Assembly: GCA_027924585.1 (NCBI GenBank)
Contig: BSBM01002079.1
Coordinates: 1 to 64,000 of the forward strand
Length of the DNA: 64,000 bases
Source of the DNA: Larix kaempferi
Taxonomy: Eukaryota; Streptophyta; Pinopsida; Pinales; Pinaceae
Direction: 5' to 3'
Positions 35,109-46,267 of the stretch are shown here, one piece after another (position 1 is the first letter of the stretch; every line of letters starts with the position of its first letter). The position numbers and the translations under genes were made by a program. The notes beneath the pieces are model-generated. The model had not been told where the DNA came from and did not search any database. It saw nothing but the letters and a program-made list of their open reading frames with translations.

Positions 35109-38100
35109 TTAGGGAATATTGCAAAGAGTTTCAATTCCATTTACTGACAGGGAGCTCCTACTCAGAAGAGTACCGTTGTTGGCTTCCATATCAGCCATTG
35201 AATTTAGATTTCTCAAGATGTGAAAGAATCTTATTTTTTGAAACTTAGAGAGCACAAGTTTGATTTTCTTGAGAATGGAAGAAAGGTGAAGCTGAGAGGG
35301 GTTATGTTTCAAATTCATTGCTTGAATAATTAATCGGGAGTCCCGAAAAACAGTGAGGGAGAGGATATTCTTGTTGAGAGCTAAAATAAGACCCTACCAC
35401 AGTGCAAGAGCCTCCGCTCTATTGTTGGTATCATGACCCAGACCGCAGGCAAAGCCCAGAACTAAAGAACCTCCAAGGCTCAGGAGCACTCCTCCTCCAC
35501 CAACCGCTCCTGGGTTTCCTTTTGAGGCCCCATCAAAGAAGAGGCAATGGTCATCCAAAGTCGACCTCCACTTAATGAATTCCTGTTCTGCCAATCGAAT
35601 TTCCCAAATGGAAGTAGGAGCTTTGGTGGAAGTGATTCTGACATTATGGTTTGGTACCAACTCTTTAAGCCACTGATCTTCTTCTTTGTCCAGAGTCCTT
35701 GCGTTAGTGAGTGTGGATTTGGCTTCTAAGGCCTCTCCCAGGAGATCCCTGACTTTAGTTTCTATTCTGGGCGGGTTGCAGCTCTCTTCCCTGAAGATCC
35801 TGTTGTTCCTCTCAAGCCACAATTTCCAGAAGGTGAATTTGGGGAGCCACATCCATCCGGCTTTGAGGAGTTCTTTTGTGGTGATGCAAAAAGGATATAT
35901 GGAAGCCCAAGTCTTTAGCGGATCTGGGATAGTTTCAGGAATAAAAATTATGTCCTGGTCTATCTTCAGAACATCCTTCCAGACTTCACACGCAAAAGGG
36001 AAACTAAGGAGCAGATGATCGGCATTCTCTTCTTTAGCAATGCACAGAGGACATCTTGAGGGGCTTTCCATCCCTCTCCTTTTTAAGTTATCGCTGGTGA
36101 GGATGCTTTTGTGGGCTAAGGTCCAACAGAAGTAGTTGATCTTGGGAATAGAAGCATAGGACCACACAAAATTACAACGGGAAGGATCGGGAGGAGCATA
36201 GGGGATAGCCTGGATATATTTATAGCCTTCTGCTGCCGTGTAAGATCCAGAGGCAGAGCCCCACCCTCTTTTGTCCTTTGAAGTGGCTTTTAAGGGAGCT
36301 TTCCCTTGAAGCAACTCTATCAAGGTGTCGGCTTCCTCAATTAGGATTTTTGGAACATCTCCCAGATTCCAACATTCCCATCTTTGCTCAGCATCCTCTG
36401 TCCATGAGGAAATGTCCCCCAAAGTAAGAAGATTTCTTTGCTGAAGCCAATGTCTAGTATTTTCCAGCTCTTCCTTCTGTCCGAGGGGCTGATCCCCAAG
36501 GATCACATCTTCCCAGATTCTTATATTGTCCCCATTTCCAGGAATCCAGTAAATATTAGATTTGAAATGCTCCAAGGCTGTGAGGCATAGCTTAAAGATT
36601 GGAGATCCTTTTATGGGTCTTGGAGGCTGGTCCAAACATCTTTTGCGGTTCCTATGAAAGTATTTTTTCCAAAGCACCCTCTTGCTCCAGTTGGCCTTTC
36701 CAGAAACAATATTCAAGAGGAGTTTGGAGCCCAAAGCTAGGTTTTGAGTTGCTATGTCTCGAATTTGAAGGCCTCCTTCAGAGAACAGTTTCTTTATTTT
36801 GCCCCAGCTTACTAAATGAAGCCTCCTTGCGTTGTTTTTCCCACCTTCCCACAGAAATCTACTCAAAAGCCCTTCAACTTTGCTGATGAAAGTTTTAGGG
36901 GCAAGGAGGATTGAATTCTGGTAAATGGGAAGACTAGTAAGAATAGATTTCAGAAGAATCACCTTTCCAGCTATGTTTAGCCAACTTGCTCCCCAAGCTT
37001 GAATTCTGATTTTCAGCTTGTCGAGCAGAGGCATCCAATGAGCAACTCTAGGGATGGATTTGAAGATAGGAATCCCAAGATATTTAAAGGACTCCCAGGA
37101 CAGGGATCCTTCCATTTCTAAGAGCCTTGCAATGTCCGCCATCTCCCTAATGAGGTAGTTCCACCCATAAATCATGCTTTTCTGATAATTGATCTCACTG
37201 CCCGAGACCTCCTTGTAAAAATTCAGCTCCCTTTTGAAGGACCTTGCTGAGATAATGCTTTCTCCTCCAAGGAGCAAGGTGTCATTAGCGAACTGGGAAT
37301 GATTGATGTCTTTGACATTGTGTACAATCCCGAGGCCTGAAAGAGAACGGATTTGCTGGCAGTGGTCAAGTTGGAAGCTGAGTACTGAAGCTTGAATGGC
37401 ATAGAGAAGAGGGGACAGGGGACAGCCTTGTCTTAGCCCTCTCGAGGCCTTGAAGAAATCCATTGAGCGACCATTGACTAGAGGGGCTATCCAAGGAGAG
37501 GCTATACAGGCTTTCACGCAGCCTATGAAAGCAGCTGAGAAACCGAGCTTCTCCATAACTGTGAATAGAAAGTCATGTCTCACCCTATCGAAAGTGTTCA
37601 CCAAATCAAGCTTAATCACCATGCCTTTTTCTTTTCGGTGACAGCTTGAATGAATTGCTTCTTGAACCAACACTATATTGTCAAGAATCTTCTGCCCTTT
37701 AATGAAACCTCCTTGGTTCATTGGGATGATTGCCGACAGAATTTTCTTCAGGCGGGTGGTAATGATTTTAGTGATTAGCTTATAACCGGTGTTGCAAAGA
37801 GAGATGGGCTGGAATCTGCTGAAGTTATTGGCTCCTTTTTCTTTCGGTATGAGGGCAAGGAAGGTCGAGTTGGTGCTGCCACCTAGCTTGAAGCATCTCT
37901 GAGATTTCCTTACCATTCTAAGCAGGTCATCTTTAATGGTAGTCCAACAGGTCAAGAAGAATCTTACAATGAAACCGTCAGGGCAAGGGGCCTTGTCTGG
38001 TTCCATGCGGTCCAGGGATTTTTTTTGTTCTTTCATACTGATCGGGGAAGTCAGAAGTAGATTATCTGCGTCTTGGACAAGCGGGGGGATAAGATTGAGA

Positions 38101-39365
38101 GGGTAGGAGTTTACATCAATAGGGTTCTCTTCTGGAGACGAGAAAAGATCACTGAAGAAGGAGTGGGTAGCTCTCTTAATGTCTTCAAAGTCTTTGACCA
38201 AGGTGCCTTGAGAATGGATTTCCTTTACTGCTTTGAAGTGCTTACGGGCCTCAGTTTGCTTATGGAAATAATTAGTATTCTTGTCTCCAGCTTGCAGCCA
38301 AAGAATTCTGGATTTCTGCCTCCAGTACACTTCTTCTACCCTGCAAACTTTGTGGTAATCTTTTTGATGCATTTCTTCTTTGTGTAACAACTCTTGAGTC
38401 GGTTCGGAATCCTCCGTGTACAATTGAAAGGTCTCAAGGACCTCTTGAGCTTCATTTCTAAGGGAGGTGGGGTTTTTCAGGGATTTAGCCCAGGTTTTCA
38501 ACTCTTTTTTGAGACTTCTTAGTTTTTATTCCCAAACAAAGAAGGGGGAGCCATGGATTTGGCGGTTCCAGGCCGCAGAGACCACCTCCTGGAACCCTTC
38601 TTGATGGATCCATAGCAGGCTGAATCTGAAGGGGATGGGTCCAAGGTTTTTTTCCAGGTAGAGCTCCAGGAGGATGGGCTTATGATCAGAGGTGTAAATG
38701 GGCAGGATGTTGGAAGAGGCCATTAAACCAAAATTCAAGAAAGAGGATTGGACTAGATATCTATCCAGGTGGGCAGCAATGTGACCTAGACCCAGACTTT
38801 TGTTGGTCCAATTGTATTTTCCACGGGAGGGCTTGATATCCTCTAGATCCCAATCTAAAATGAGATCTTCAACCCATTCTTTAGCTGGGTCTTTGACAGG
38901 AGAGCCCCCCTTTTTCTCCTCTACAGCAAGGGTTACATTGAGATCACCTGCAATAATGACATTTTCTGGATTGTGCATGCTAAGATAGGACTTTAGAGAG
39001 TCCCAACATAATCGTTTTTCAGTTAGTAAAACCGGGACATATAAATTGAACAAAATTACATGATGACCTGATTCTTTGTGAAGGAGTTTGGTAAAGAGCT
39101 AGTGCATGTTTCTTTCTTCGGCTATCAGGTCAAATTTGGAGTTATCCTAGAAGGTAGCTATCCCTCCTGATGCGCCTCTTGCACTGACAGCTTTCCCTTG
39201 AAATTTCTTCCAAAATGCTTTGCTTGCTTGGAGGAGGACAAATTCCTCCAATTTTGTCTCCTGGATGAGAAGGATTTCGGGCTTATACAATCTTACCATA
39301 TCTTTCAGGGCTTCTTCTTTTAGATTGCTACCTAAACCTCTGCAATTCCAGGAGACGAATTTCAT
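35109..39365 (-). pseudogene. LINE ORF2: endonuclease, reverse transcriptase, RNase H (1418 codons, four stops)
   Basis: Single frame from MKFVSWNCRGLGS at 39365. The AP-type endonuclease (about residues 1-230) shows ILLIQETKLE, IAGDLNVT and a TSDHKPILLEL end. RT (about 450-740) shows KAPCPDGF, LVNTFDRVRHDF, GLRQGCPLSPLLY and SQFANDTLLLGG. The catalytic FADD is FAND here, and APGPDG reads APCPDG. A CPLC zinc motif (CPLCIAKEENADHLLL) follows. C-terminal RNase H (about 1300-1410) has LFFDGASKGNPG and NNRAEALALW. In-frame stops lie near 39147, 39084, 38526 and 35394 (two or three look like TGG to TAG). No frameshift was seen. The protein would nick target DNA and reverse-transcribe the LINE RNA; this copy cannot. 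Confidence 0.92.
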
Positions 39366-39376
39366 AATTTACTAGC

Positions 39377-39582
39377 TTAGGAGGTTGTGGATCCCTTTGG
39401 AGCCAGGCCCTGCTTGCTTGTGGATCTGGTGTTTATCATCCCTTTAAGGGTCATCTGGGAGCCTTGGAGCACATCCAGGTAAGTTTTTTCCTCTCTTTGT
39501 TTTTTTTTAGACTTTCGGCCCCTGGCAGTCTTGATAGGAGTGACTAGAGAGCTACTTGATTTGGTACCTCCATCTTCGGTAT
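39377..39582 (-). pseudogene. LINE ORF1, C-terminal part
   Basis: Last about 68 codons of ORF1: TEDGGTKSSSSLVTP, a lysine-rich stretch (GRKSKKKQREEKTY) and an end 11 nt before the ORF2 ATG. Removing the LTR element and one GGTAT joins it in frame to the 46263-47333 part, giving a 423-codon ORF1. Confidence 0.88.
39578..39582. other. Target-site duplication of the LTR element, left (GGTAT)
   Basis: GGTAT directly before TGTTAACA, repeated at 46263-46267. Confidence 0.9.
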
Positions 39583-40309
39583 TGTTAACACCCAAAAAGT
39601 GTTCACTACCTCATCTACCACATTATATGGCTCATTTGTCCATTTTCCTACCATATTTCCCTTAAAAACCCAAAAAATCCCACTAAAAAGCCTCCAAAAG
39701 GCCTAAAATGCCTCCAAAAGGCCACAAAACCCTCAAAATAGCCTTAAAAAGGCTAAAAAACCCCACTTTTCCTCCAAAAATAGCAAAAATACCCTAAAAA
39801 GAGAATAAAAAATATAAAATAATGAGGAAAAGGAGGAAAAAACCCTATACAGCTGCCCAAAACCATGTGTTCCCTAAAACCATGGGTTAGCACTCCACCA
39901 CCAAAAAACTATAAATAGGTGATGGAGATCCCTTATTCCATATCCACAATCACAAGCACCCTTACTCTGCCAAAATCTCTCTCGAAACCCTAGTTCACCA
40001 TTGAACTACTTTCACCTTGAGAGCCACTTTTGGCCCATTCCCACCATTGGAGAAGGAGAAGGAGCATATTGAAGCTTGGAGCATCCTCTTGGACACTGCA
40101 AAGGGCTTCATCAAACCTTCACATTGAAGGTAATATCAATACAAAAAGCCATTCTTTATATCTTTTGTTTATGTTTTATGCACAATGTCTAAAGTAGTTT
40201 TTATCTTTGTTTTAGCTTAGTTATTTACATTTACTGAACTGCTACTAAGGAGTCCATTCTCCTTAGTAGGTGCTCATTTGCACAAGCTAGGGGTAAAACC
40301 CTAGCCACA
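39583..40309 (+). repeat. 5' LTR of the non-autonomous element, 727 nt
   Basis: Starts TGTTAACACCCAAAAAGTG and ends CCCTAGCCACA. A plant-consensus TATA box is present at 39910-39917 (CTATAAATAGG). Confidence 0.93.
39910..39917 (+). promoter_or_regulatory. TATA box in the 5' LTR
   Basis: TATAAATA in AACTATAAATAGGTGATGG, an excellent plant TATA match. It is conserved at 45863-45870 in the other LTR. Transcription probably begins around 39945, which is inferred from spacing. Confidence 0.6.
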
Positions 40310-40313
40310 GTTT

Positions 40314-40330
40314 TGGCGACCATACTGGGG
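40314..40330 (+). other. Candidate primer binding site of the non-autonomous element
   Basis: TGGCGACCATACTGGGG four bases after the 5' LTR. The leading TGG would pair with a tRNA CCA end. The tRNA species is uncertain from sequence alone. Confidence 0.5.
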
Positions 40331-40445
40331 ATATGCTTGCCCACACTTAGAGCGAGCTCGGCAACTCTGGGTTGACGAGGCCCATCGCCAAGGGCATGCG
40401 GCTCCCCAAGCGCCGCCCAACCCTCCCCAACCTCAACAACCCCCT

Positions 40446-42182
40446 TTGGTGCTGCAAAACCCCCTACCAACCCAAGGCGTCGTGAACACTCAGCCGTTGG
40501 CTCCCCCTCAAGCCCACGCGCCCCAACAACAGCAAATCACGTACGCTGCTCCTGATCAACCCATGTTTGACTCAGGAACCCATCACTTGTTGATGATGTC
40601 ATCTGCTGACGTCAACCTCCAGACCCGTCGGAACCAATATGGCTCCACCTCTGAAGCCCCTCCCATGGATAAACCCGCTAACGCTCATCCCACTGATCAG
40701 GCGTTACGCATCCCTCCCCCGCCGGTCGACGGTGCTGCCAAAGCAGCTCGTTTCCCTCTTCGCCGTATCAACAATAACCCCAATGCGCGCGCTACGTCAA
40801 ACTACAACATTGTAGACGACCTAGCCCAATCTCCCGCAGCCATGTCTGCGTTAGAAGTCTTGAAGAACTGCCCTTCCCAGCGCAAGACTTTACTTTCCGC
40901 CATTGGGGGGATTGACCCAAATGATTCGAATTTGATGGCATTTGATTTAGACCAGTCTGAACCACGCCTACCTTCCAGCTTAGCATTCCAAGTTACTGTC
41001 TCCGTTAGGAATCTTGTCATCCATCGGTGCATCATCGATGAGGGTGCCTCCACATGCGTTATGTCTACGTTCGTGTGGCAGAAGTTGGGATCCCCCCCTC
41101 TCCAGCAGTCCACCACTGCATTACGCGCCTACGACGGTCGTTCGGCTCAGCCCCAAGGCCTCCTAGCCAATGTCCCCGTCCAGTTAGGCGGCAAAACTGT
41201 ACTCATTGACATTGAGGTAATCAATGCCCAACTGGATTATAACCTTTTACTTGGCTGCAGCTACATGTATGCCATGTGGGCGGTTGCCTCTTCTGTCTTT
41301 CGCACCATGATGTTCCCCCATGAGGGACGCGTGGTTAAAGTTGACCAGCTCACCTACTATGATCCCAGTGCTCCTGCGGCACCTGAAAACGTTCTCCCCA
41401 TGGTTGAACAACCTGTGTCTCGTGCCACCACCTCGTTTGTTTCCTCTACGGGGCCTGGAGTCTACTCAGACGCGCCGATGACTTCCACCTTTCAATCTAT
41501 TCCTCCTCCGTCTTCTCCCACCAACGTGGCTGACTTATGTACTTTGTCCCACGACAGCCAACCACCTAGCAATCAACCACCCTTGTTGCCCAAACCACCA
41601 TTGGTACCTAGCCACATTGGTGTTACACCGATCCATACCATCCCCTTTCTAGTCCCTCCATCGGGAGTAGTAAGCGCCCTGGTTATGGCTACCCTTAGCC
41701 TCCCAGGGTTAACCTTGGGATTACCTGTCTGGTACCTTTCGCCTCCCGTTCGCCCACCGACACCCGATGTCGTCCTCCAACCGGTGCAACCCATGGCTAC
41801 TACCACTCAGCCACCCCCCGGTGTCTCTACCCCTTCGTCCTCCACGATTCCCACTCCTCCTCCCAAACCCACTGGGGGCAGAGGTCCACAACCTTACACT
41901 GCTGTCCCACCTCCAAAGACAGTAAAAAACCCTCCAGTATTTCGTGCTCCTCCCAAATGCTCGCTGTGCGACGAGTTAGGCCATGCGACCCACCAATGCC
42001 CACAGTTACCAGCATTGCAGAAGCACATGCAGATGCTCGACGATGACCCTAACATCCCAACTGTCGAACTAAACCCCACTCCCAAGCCTAAAGATAAGTC
42101 CCTACGTACCAATCACTCCTGCGCCATATGTGGTATTTACGGGCATTATTCACATCATTGTCCCGATCCCCCGGATTATTGA
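40446..42182 (+). CDS. Partial gag-protease polyprotein with DEGAS protease and two zinc knuckles
   Basis: Open for 578 codons, and the frame stays open upstream to the LTR without an ATG. The first in-frame ATG is at 40563, so the true start may be there, or the N terminus was lost. After a Pro/Gln-rich N-terminal part, the retropepsin-like fold appears with HRCIIDEGASTCVMS (about residues 195-210). The usual D(T/S)G is DEG, with downstream NLLLGCSYMYAM. A long proline-rich linker follows (about 300-495). Two CCHC knuckles lie near the end, CSLCDELGHATHQC and CAICGIYGHYSHHC. Putting the knuckles after the protease is unlike standard gag-pro order. No capsid-like Gag domain was recognised. 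Confidence 0.75.
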   Translation: MVLQNPLPTQGVVNTQPLAPPQAHAPQQQQITYAAPDQPMFDSGTHHLLMMSSADVNLQTRRNQYGSTSEAPPMDKPANAHPTDQALRIPPPPVDGAAKAARFPLRRINNNPNARATSNYNIVDDLAQSPAAMSALEVLKNCPSQRKTLLSAIGGIDPNDSNLMAFDLDQSEPRLPSSLAFQVTVSVRNLVIHRCIIDEGASTCVMSTFVWQKLGSPPLQQSTTALRAYDGRSAQPQGLLANVPVQLGGKTVLIDIEVINAQLDYNLLLGCSYMYAMWAVASSVFRTMMFPHEGRVVKVDQLTYYDPSAPAAPENVLPMVEQPVSRATTSFVSSTGPGVYSDAPMTSTFQSIPPPSSPTNVADLCTLSHDSQPPSNQPPLLPKPPLVPSHIGVTPIHTIPFLVPPSGVVSALVMATLSLPGLTLGLPVWYLSPPVRPPTPDVVLQPVQPMATTTQPPPGVSTPSSSTIPTPPPKPTGGRGPQPYTAVPPPKTVKNPPVFRAPPKCSLCDELGHATHQCPQLPALQKHMQMLDDDPNIPTVELNPTPKPKDKSLRTNHSCAICGIYGHYSHHCPDPPDY

Positions 42183-42197
42183 GCGGCTCTTTATGAG

Positions 42198-42929
42198 ATG
42201 AACAATCTGGATCTTGAGACGGCACCACCTACCATTGAGGAGATCTACCCCCCAGACTCTTCACCTTCTGGAGAGATTAATACCATTTATATGATCTCTT
42301 CCACCACTTCCCCTTCGTCAACCGATTTGACAACACAAACTTTCCGTACCGATGAGGAGATTCTTGAGGCCCTTACTGCCCCGGATTATCCCTGGGATGA
42401 TATGCATCATCGTTCCTATTTCATCCCAGAAGCATCCTCCTCTAGCTCCGCTACCCAATATGCGGTTGAATCCAAAGACTTCCTCCCCACCAAGGTCGAC
42501 TGGTTCAAGGACCCTATTCCTGCTCCTGACGCCTTCGAGGAAGGTAACATGGCCAACATCTCACCCATCATCCAAGTTGATATCGCTGCCCCAGGACGTG
42601 CCCCTGAACTCATCACTTTAGGAGCATTCTGCAGTAAACAAGAGATTGAGGAGTACAGAAAACTCTTCCGAGAATTCTGTGACGTCTTTGCCTGGTCCTA
42701 TACTGAAATGCCTGGTCTTGACCCTGCTATCATAGAGCACCACCTTGACACCTCTGAGTCAAGGGGCAAAATAGATTCTCTCGACCCTAGGATAGGGGGC
42801 ACGATCAATCCTTTTGACTCTACCCCATCACATCTATCTCAGCACGTCAGTGAACCCATCGTTCAAACCAACACATATGTGATCCACAATCACAAACCCT
42901 ATGCACATAGCATGAGGGCAGGTCATTAA
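42198..42929 (+). CDS. Remnant of the protease-RT junction region, no RT
   Basis: 243 codons in a different frame from the preceding ORF, 15 nt downstream. The C-terminal part has GAFCSKQEIEEYRKLFREF and DVFAWSYTEMPGLDPAIIEHH, the segment immediately before RT in Tat/Ogre-like Gypsy polyproteins. Just after this the sequence diverges to short, RT-free coding and stops at 42927-42929. The element therefore lost everything from the RT start onward, probably by one internal deletion. Confidence 0.7.
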   Translation: MNNLDLETAPPTIEEIYPPDSSPSGEINTIYMISSTTSPSSTDLTTQTFRTDEEILEALTAPDYPWDDMHHRSYFIPEASSSSSATQYAVESKDFLPTKVDWFKDPIPAPDAFEEGNMANISPIIQVDIAAPGRAPELITLGAFCSKQEIEEYRKLFREFCDVFAWSYTEMPGLDPAIIEHHLDTSESRGKIDSLDPRIGGTINPFDSTPSHLSQHVSEPIVQTNTYVIHNHKPYAHSMRAGH

Positions 42930-45535
42930 CCCTGCTCACTTTGTCACATATGTGCTCTCAACCATTTTTGAGGTCACATGTCACTTGTATATAGGATTTG
43001 ATTCGATACACCTAGTATTCTGCCCCCGCGGGCCATCATGATACACCTAGTATTCTGACCTCCGTTTTTTGCACCATGTGCACTGCCGGATTCATATTTC
43101 CGTGCCCGTGATGATGCTTGAGATCATTTCTCGCTCTCACCAGGACCAATATCAACATTGTGTCCCGACACCTTGTCGCTCCAGTTTGCGTGCCACATCG
43201 GCCGTAGCCTGTTTTTGATATACTTTATATCATCGGATTCATTTTTCCGAGCTGGTGATGATGCTTGAGATCATTTCTCGCTCTCACCCCCCAATTTTTC
43301 GGGTATTTTTTCCAAAACGCCCTCGTCGCCTCGGTTTGCGTGCCACATCGGCCGTTATCCGTTTTTTGACACTCTTTATATCGCCAGATTCATTTTTCCG
43401 AGCTCGTGATGATGCTTGAGATCATTTCTCGCTCTCACTTGGTACAATTTCAACATTGTGTCCCGACACCTTACTGCCTCGATTTGCGTGCCACATCGGC
43501 CGCTATCGGATTGTTCCACTTTTGTACATGAGCCATTCACTCCTGTCATACTGCAAATGTCTCGTTATTTTGCCACCATCTCATTCACCCCGCAAGGAGG
43601 CCCATCACTGTTCCCCAACACCTTCGTTCTTGGTCACCATTATTGATCCTTGATTGAACACTTCCTCCTTGCCTGGCCATTCCTTTTGTTCGGTATAATT
43701 TTATCCCTTTTTCGGGCCGGACAAGTCCTTTACGAAAAAGGCACTTAGGGAGTTTCCGTTAAGCTCTTTTCTGACTCCTAAAAGAATGAAAAGATCGCCG
43801 AGCAATCTTGCTTCCTTTCATGCTCGCTAAAGTACCTGAAAGGGCGTCTATCTGGTATAAGTTTAACCCTTTTCCGGACCTGGTAGACTAATTACGAAAA
43901 AGGAATACTCTAGTCACACCGGCTAGAAGAGTTCTTCATTGCATCCTTTTATGCTTCTTTGGGCCTTGGAGACTAAATCTACGAAAAAGCAACCCCCTGG
44001 AGTCTTCTTACTTGCTTTCAGACTCTCTAAAATTGAAAGCAACCACGAGCATGAACTCTCCTGGGCTCGTAAAATCCACACGACAGTACCATTCCATTAC
44101 TTCAGAGTCTTCTTATCGCTTTCAGACTCCTTAAAATTGAAAGCAACCACGAGCATGAACTGTCCCGGGCTCGTAAAATCCACACGACAGTATCATTTCA
44201 CACACTTCTTCTAGTTCCTTAACCCATGAAGAAGTTCCCTCTCGTGCCTCCTGGCACTTTGATCAATCATCTCGGCAGCACCCCCAATCAGGTCGCCTTT
44301 GTTTAGAGTATTCTGCAGTCTCCTGCCATTTTACCACAGCGTGAGTCTCCCTCAGCCAGTTATCCTCCCAGATCCATTACAGCTATGATCCCTTTCCCCT
44401 CAGTCAGTTTCATATGCTGCCAGATCATTCCCATTATCATACTCTGAACAAAGGAAGTTTGAGTCCACCCACTCTACTTGCCCAGTTGTCCCTCCATAGT
44501 TTGTCAGTCCTGCCATCAGTACTATTACATTTCGGTCATGTACCTCGCGCTCCTGTCAAGGAAACATCATTGCCTTGATAGTTGCAGGTCTCCCTCTGTC
44601 AACGACAGCTCCTCTATTCCAGAGGATAGGCCCAGAGGTCCCTACGCCTTGGACTTATCACCATCTGTGGTAAGTGCCTATGGATCATTCTGAGAGGAGT
44701 CATTATTGCCTCTCCGAGTGGTTGTTCCTCACATGCTCGACTTCAGCACCTTGATCGCATCGTTGAGGATCGCGTAGGATTATATCCCATCAGTTTTTAG
44801 TCGAAGACCCCGGATTTCCCCCGACTCTAGCACATTGGTGAGTCACTTCGGAACGACCAGTTATATGTTCCTGTGGATGTCCGGGCTGCGTTGGCGTTTG
44901 TATTCGGAAGCCATCCAGTTATACGCTTCCTTGAGTACCCATATCAGTTCCAGTTCTGTGTACCATTGTGAGTGTACCTCTTGTCACTCTGATCCAGCAG
45001 CTCATCAGCTCCTTTGGTACCACATTCAGCAGCACTGTTGAGATTCCAGTGCACCAGTTCTGCAGTTCACACATGATCCGCTCAGCAGTATGTCCCAGCT
45101 TTGTGTCCCCTCTGGACTCTTATGATGTACACAGTGGTCATGTATCTTACAGGTCCCCCTTGTCGGGCCTCACAGTTCTATTTATGTATCTTGATACGAG
45201 CATGGGTATGCCCGCCTCGTCCATATATTGAGATTATTCCTCATTCAGTTTTTGAGGTCATGTATATGTCAGGTCCCCATTTTTTGGACCCCATTGTTAT
45301 TGGTATGTTATATCCTGATACGAGCATGGGTATGCCCGCCTCGTCTATATGATCAGATGATTCCTCATCCATTATTGAGGTTATGTACTTTTAGTTCTTG
45401 CAGTTGTTCGGGATCGTTGTTCCGGGCTTCAGTTTGTTTCTTCTCTTCTCTCCACATCCCAGGAAAACCATTCATGACTTATGATGTCCATCGGCCATAC
45501 GATGAGCTCCTGACCTCGCACATCAGGGGGCAATC
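42930..45535 (+). other. Non-coding interior of the non-autonomous element
   Basis: 2.6 kb with no RT, RNase H or integrase motif in any frame. It contains several internal repeats: three units at 43088-43510 (listed), a pair containing AATTGAAAGCAACCACGAGC at about 44030 and 44137, and a pair containing GATACGAGCATGGGTATGCC at about 45194 and 45319. All frames are short. It may hold packaging or processing signals, but none can be named. Confidence 0.6.
43088..43510 (+). repeat. Three tandem units of about 147-151 bp
   Basis: Each unit contains GTGATGATGCTTGAGATCAT, followed by TTCTCGCTCTCAC and then TTTGCGTGCCACATCGGCCG. GTGATGATG starts at 43108, 43255 and 43406. ATGAT-GCTTGAG-ATCAT can form a small stem in each unit. 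Confidence 0.85.
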
Positions 45536-46262
45536 TGTTAACACCCAAAAAGTGTTCACTACCTCATCTACCACATTATATGGCTCATTTGTCCATTTTC
45601 CTACCATATTTCCCTTAAAAACCCAAAAAATCCCACTAAAAAGCCTCCAAAAGGCCTAAAATGCCTCCAAAAGGCCACAAAACCCTCAAAATAGCCTAAA
45701 AAAGGCTAAAAAACCCCCCTTTTCCTCCAAAAATAGCAAAAATCCCCTAAAAAGGGAATAAAAAATATAAAATAATGAGGAAAAGGAGGAAAAAACCCTA
45801 TACAGCTGCCCAAAACCATGTGTTCCCTAAAACCATGGGTTAGCACTCCACCACCAAAAAACTATAAATAGGTGATGGAGATCCCTTATTCCATATCTAC
45901 AATCACAAGCACCCTTACTCTGCCAAAATCTCTCTCGAAACCCTAGTTCACCATTGAACTACTTTCACCTTGAGAGCCACTTTTGGCCCATTCCCACCAT
46001 TGGAGAAGGAGAAGGAGCATATTGAAGCTTGGAGCATCCTCTTGGACACTGCAAAGGGCTTCATCAAACCTTCACATTGAAGGTAATATCAATACAAAAA
46101 GCCATTCTTTATATCTTTTGTTTATGTTTTATGCACAATGTCTAAAGTAGTTTTTATCTTTGTTTTAGCTTAGTTATTTACATTTACTGAACTGCTACTA
46201 AGGAGTCCATTCTCCTTAGTAGGTGCTCATTTGCACAAGCTAGGGGTAAAACCCTAGCCACA
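45536..46262 (+). repeat. 3' LTR of the non-autonomous element, 727 nt
   Basis: Same ends and length as 39583-40309. Differences include GCCTTAAAAAGG/GCCTAAAAAAGG, CCCCACTT/CCCCCCTT, AATACCCT/AATCCCCT, AAGAGAAT/AAGGGAAT and ATATCCAC/ATATCTAC. Confidence 0.93.
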
Positions 46263-46267
46263 GGTAT
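46263..46267. other. Target-site duplication of the LTR element, right (GGTAT)
   Basis: Matches 39578-39582. Confidence 0.9.

Larger units (their letters stand above)
39583..46262 (+). mobile_element. Non-autonomous Gypsy-type LTR element with gag/protease only (TR-GAG-like)
   Basis: 6680 bp with two 727-nt LTRs (39583-40309 and 45536-46262) and TSD GGTAT, inserted into LINE ORF1. The LTRs run TGTTAACACCC...CTAGCCACA and differ at about five or six positions by eye. The PBS-like TGGCGACCATACTGGGG begins four nt after the LTR. A PPT-like CATCAGGGGGCAATC abuts the 3' LTR. Internally it has protease, two CCHC knuckles and the segment that precedes RT in Tat-like Gypsy elements (DVFAWSYTEMPGLDP). 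Then coding stops: no RT, RNase H or integrase. It must have been moved by enzymes of another element. Confidence 0.9.
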
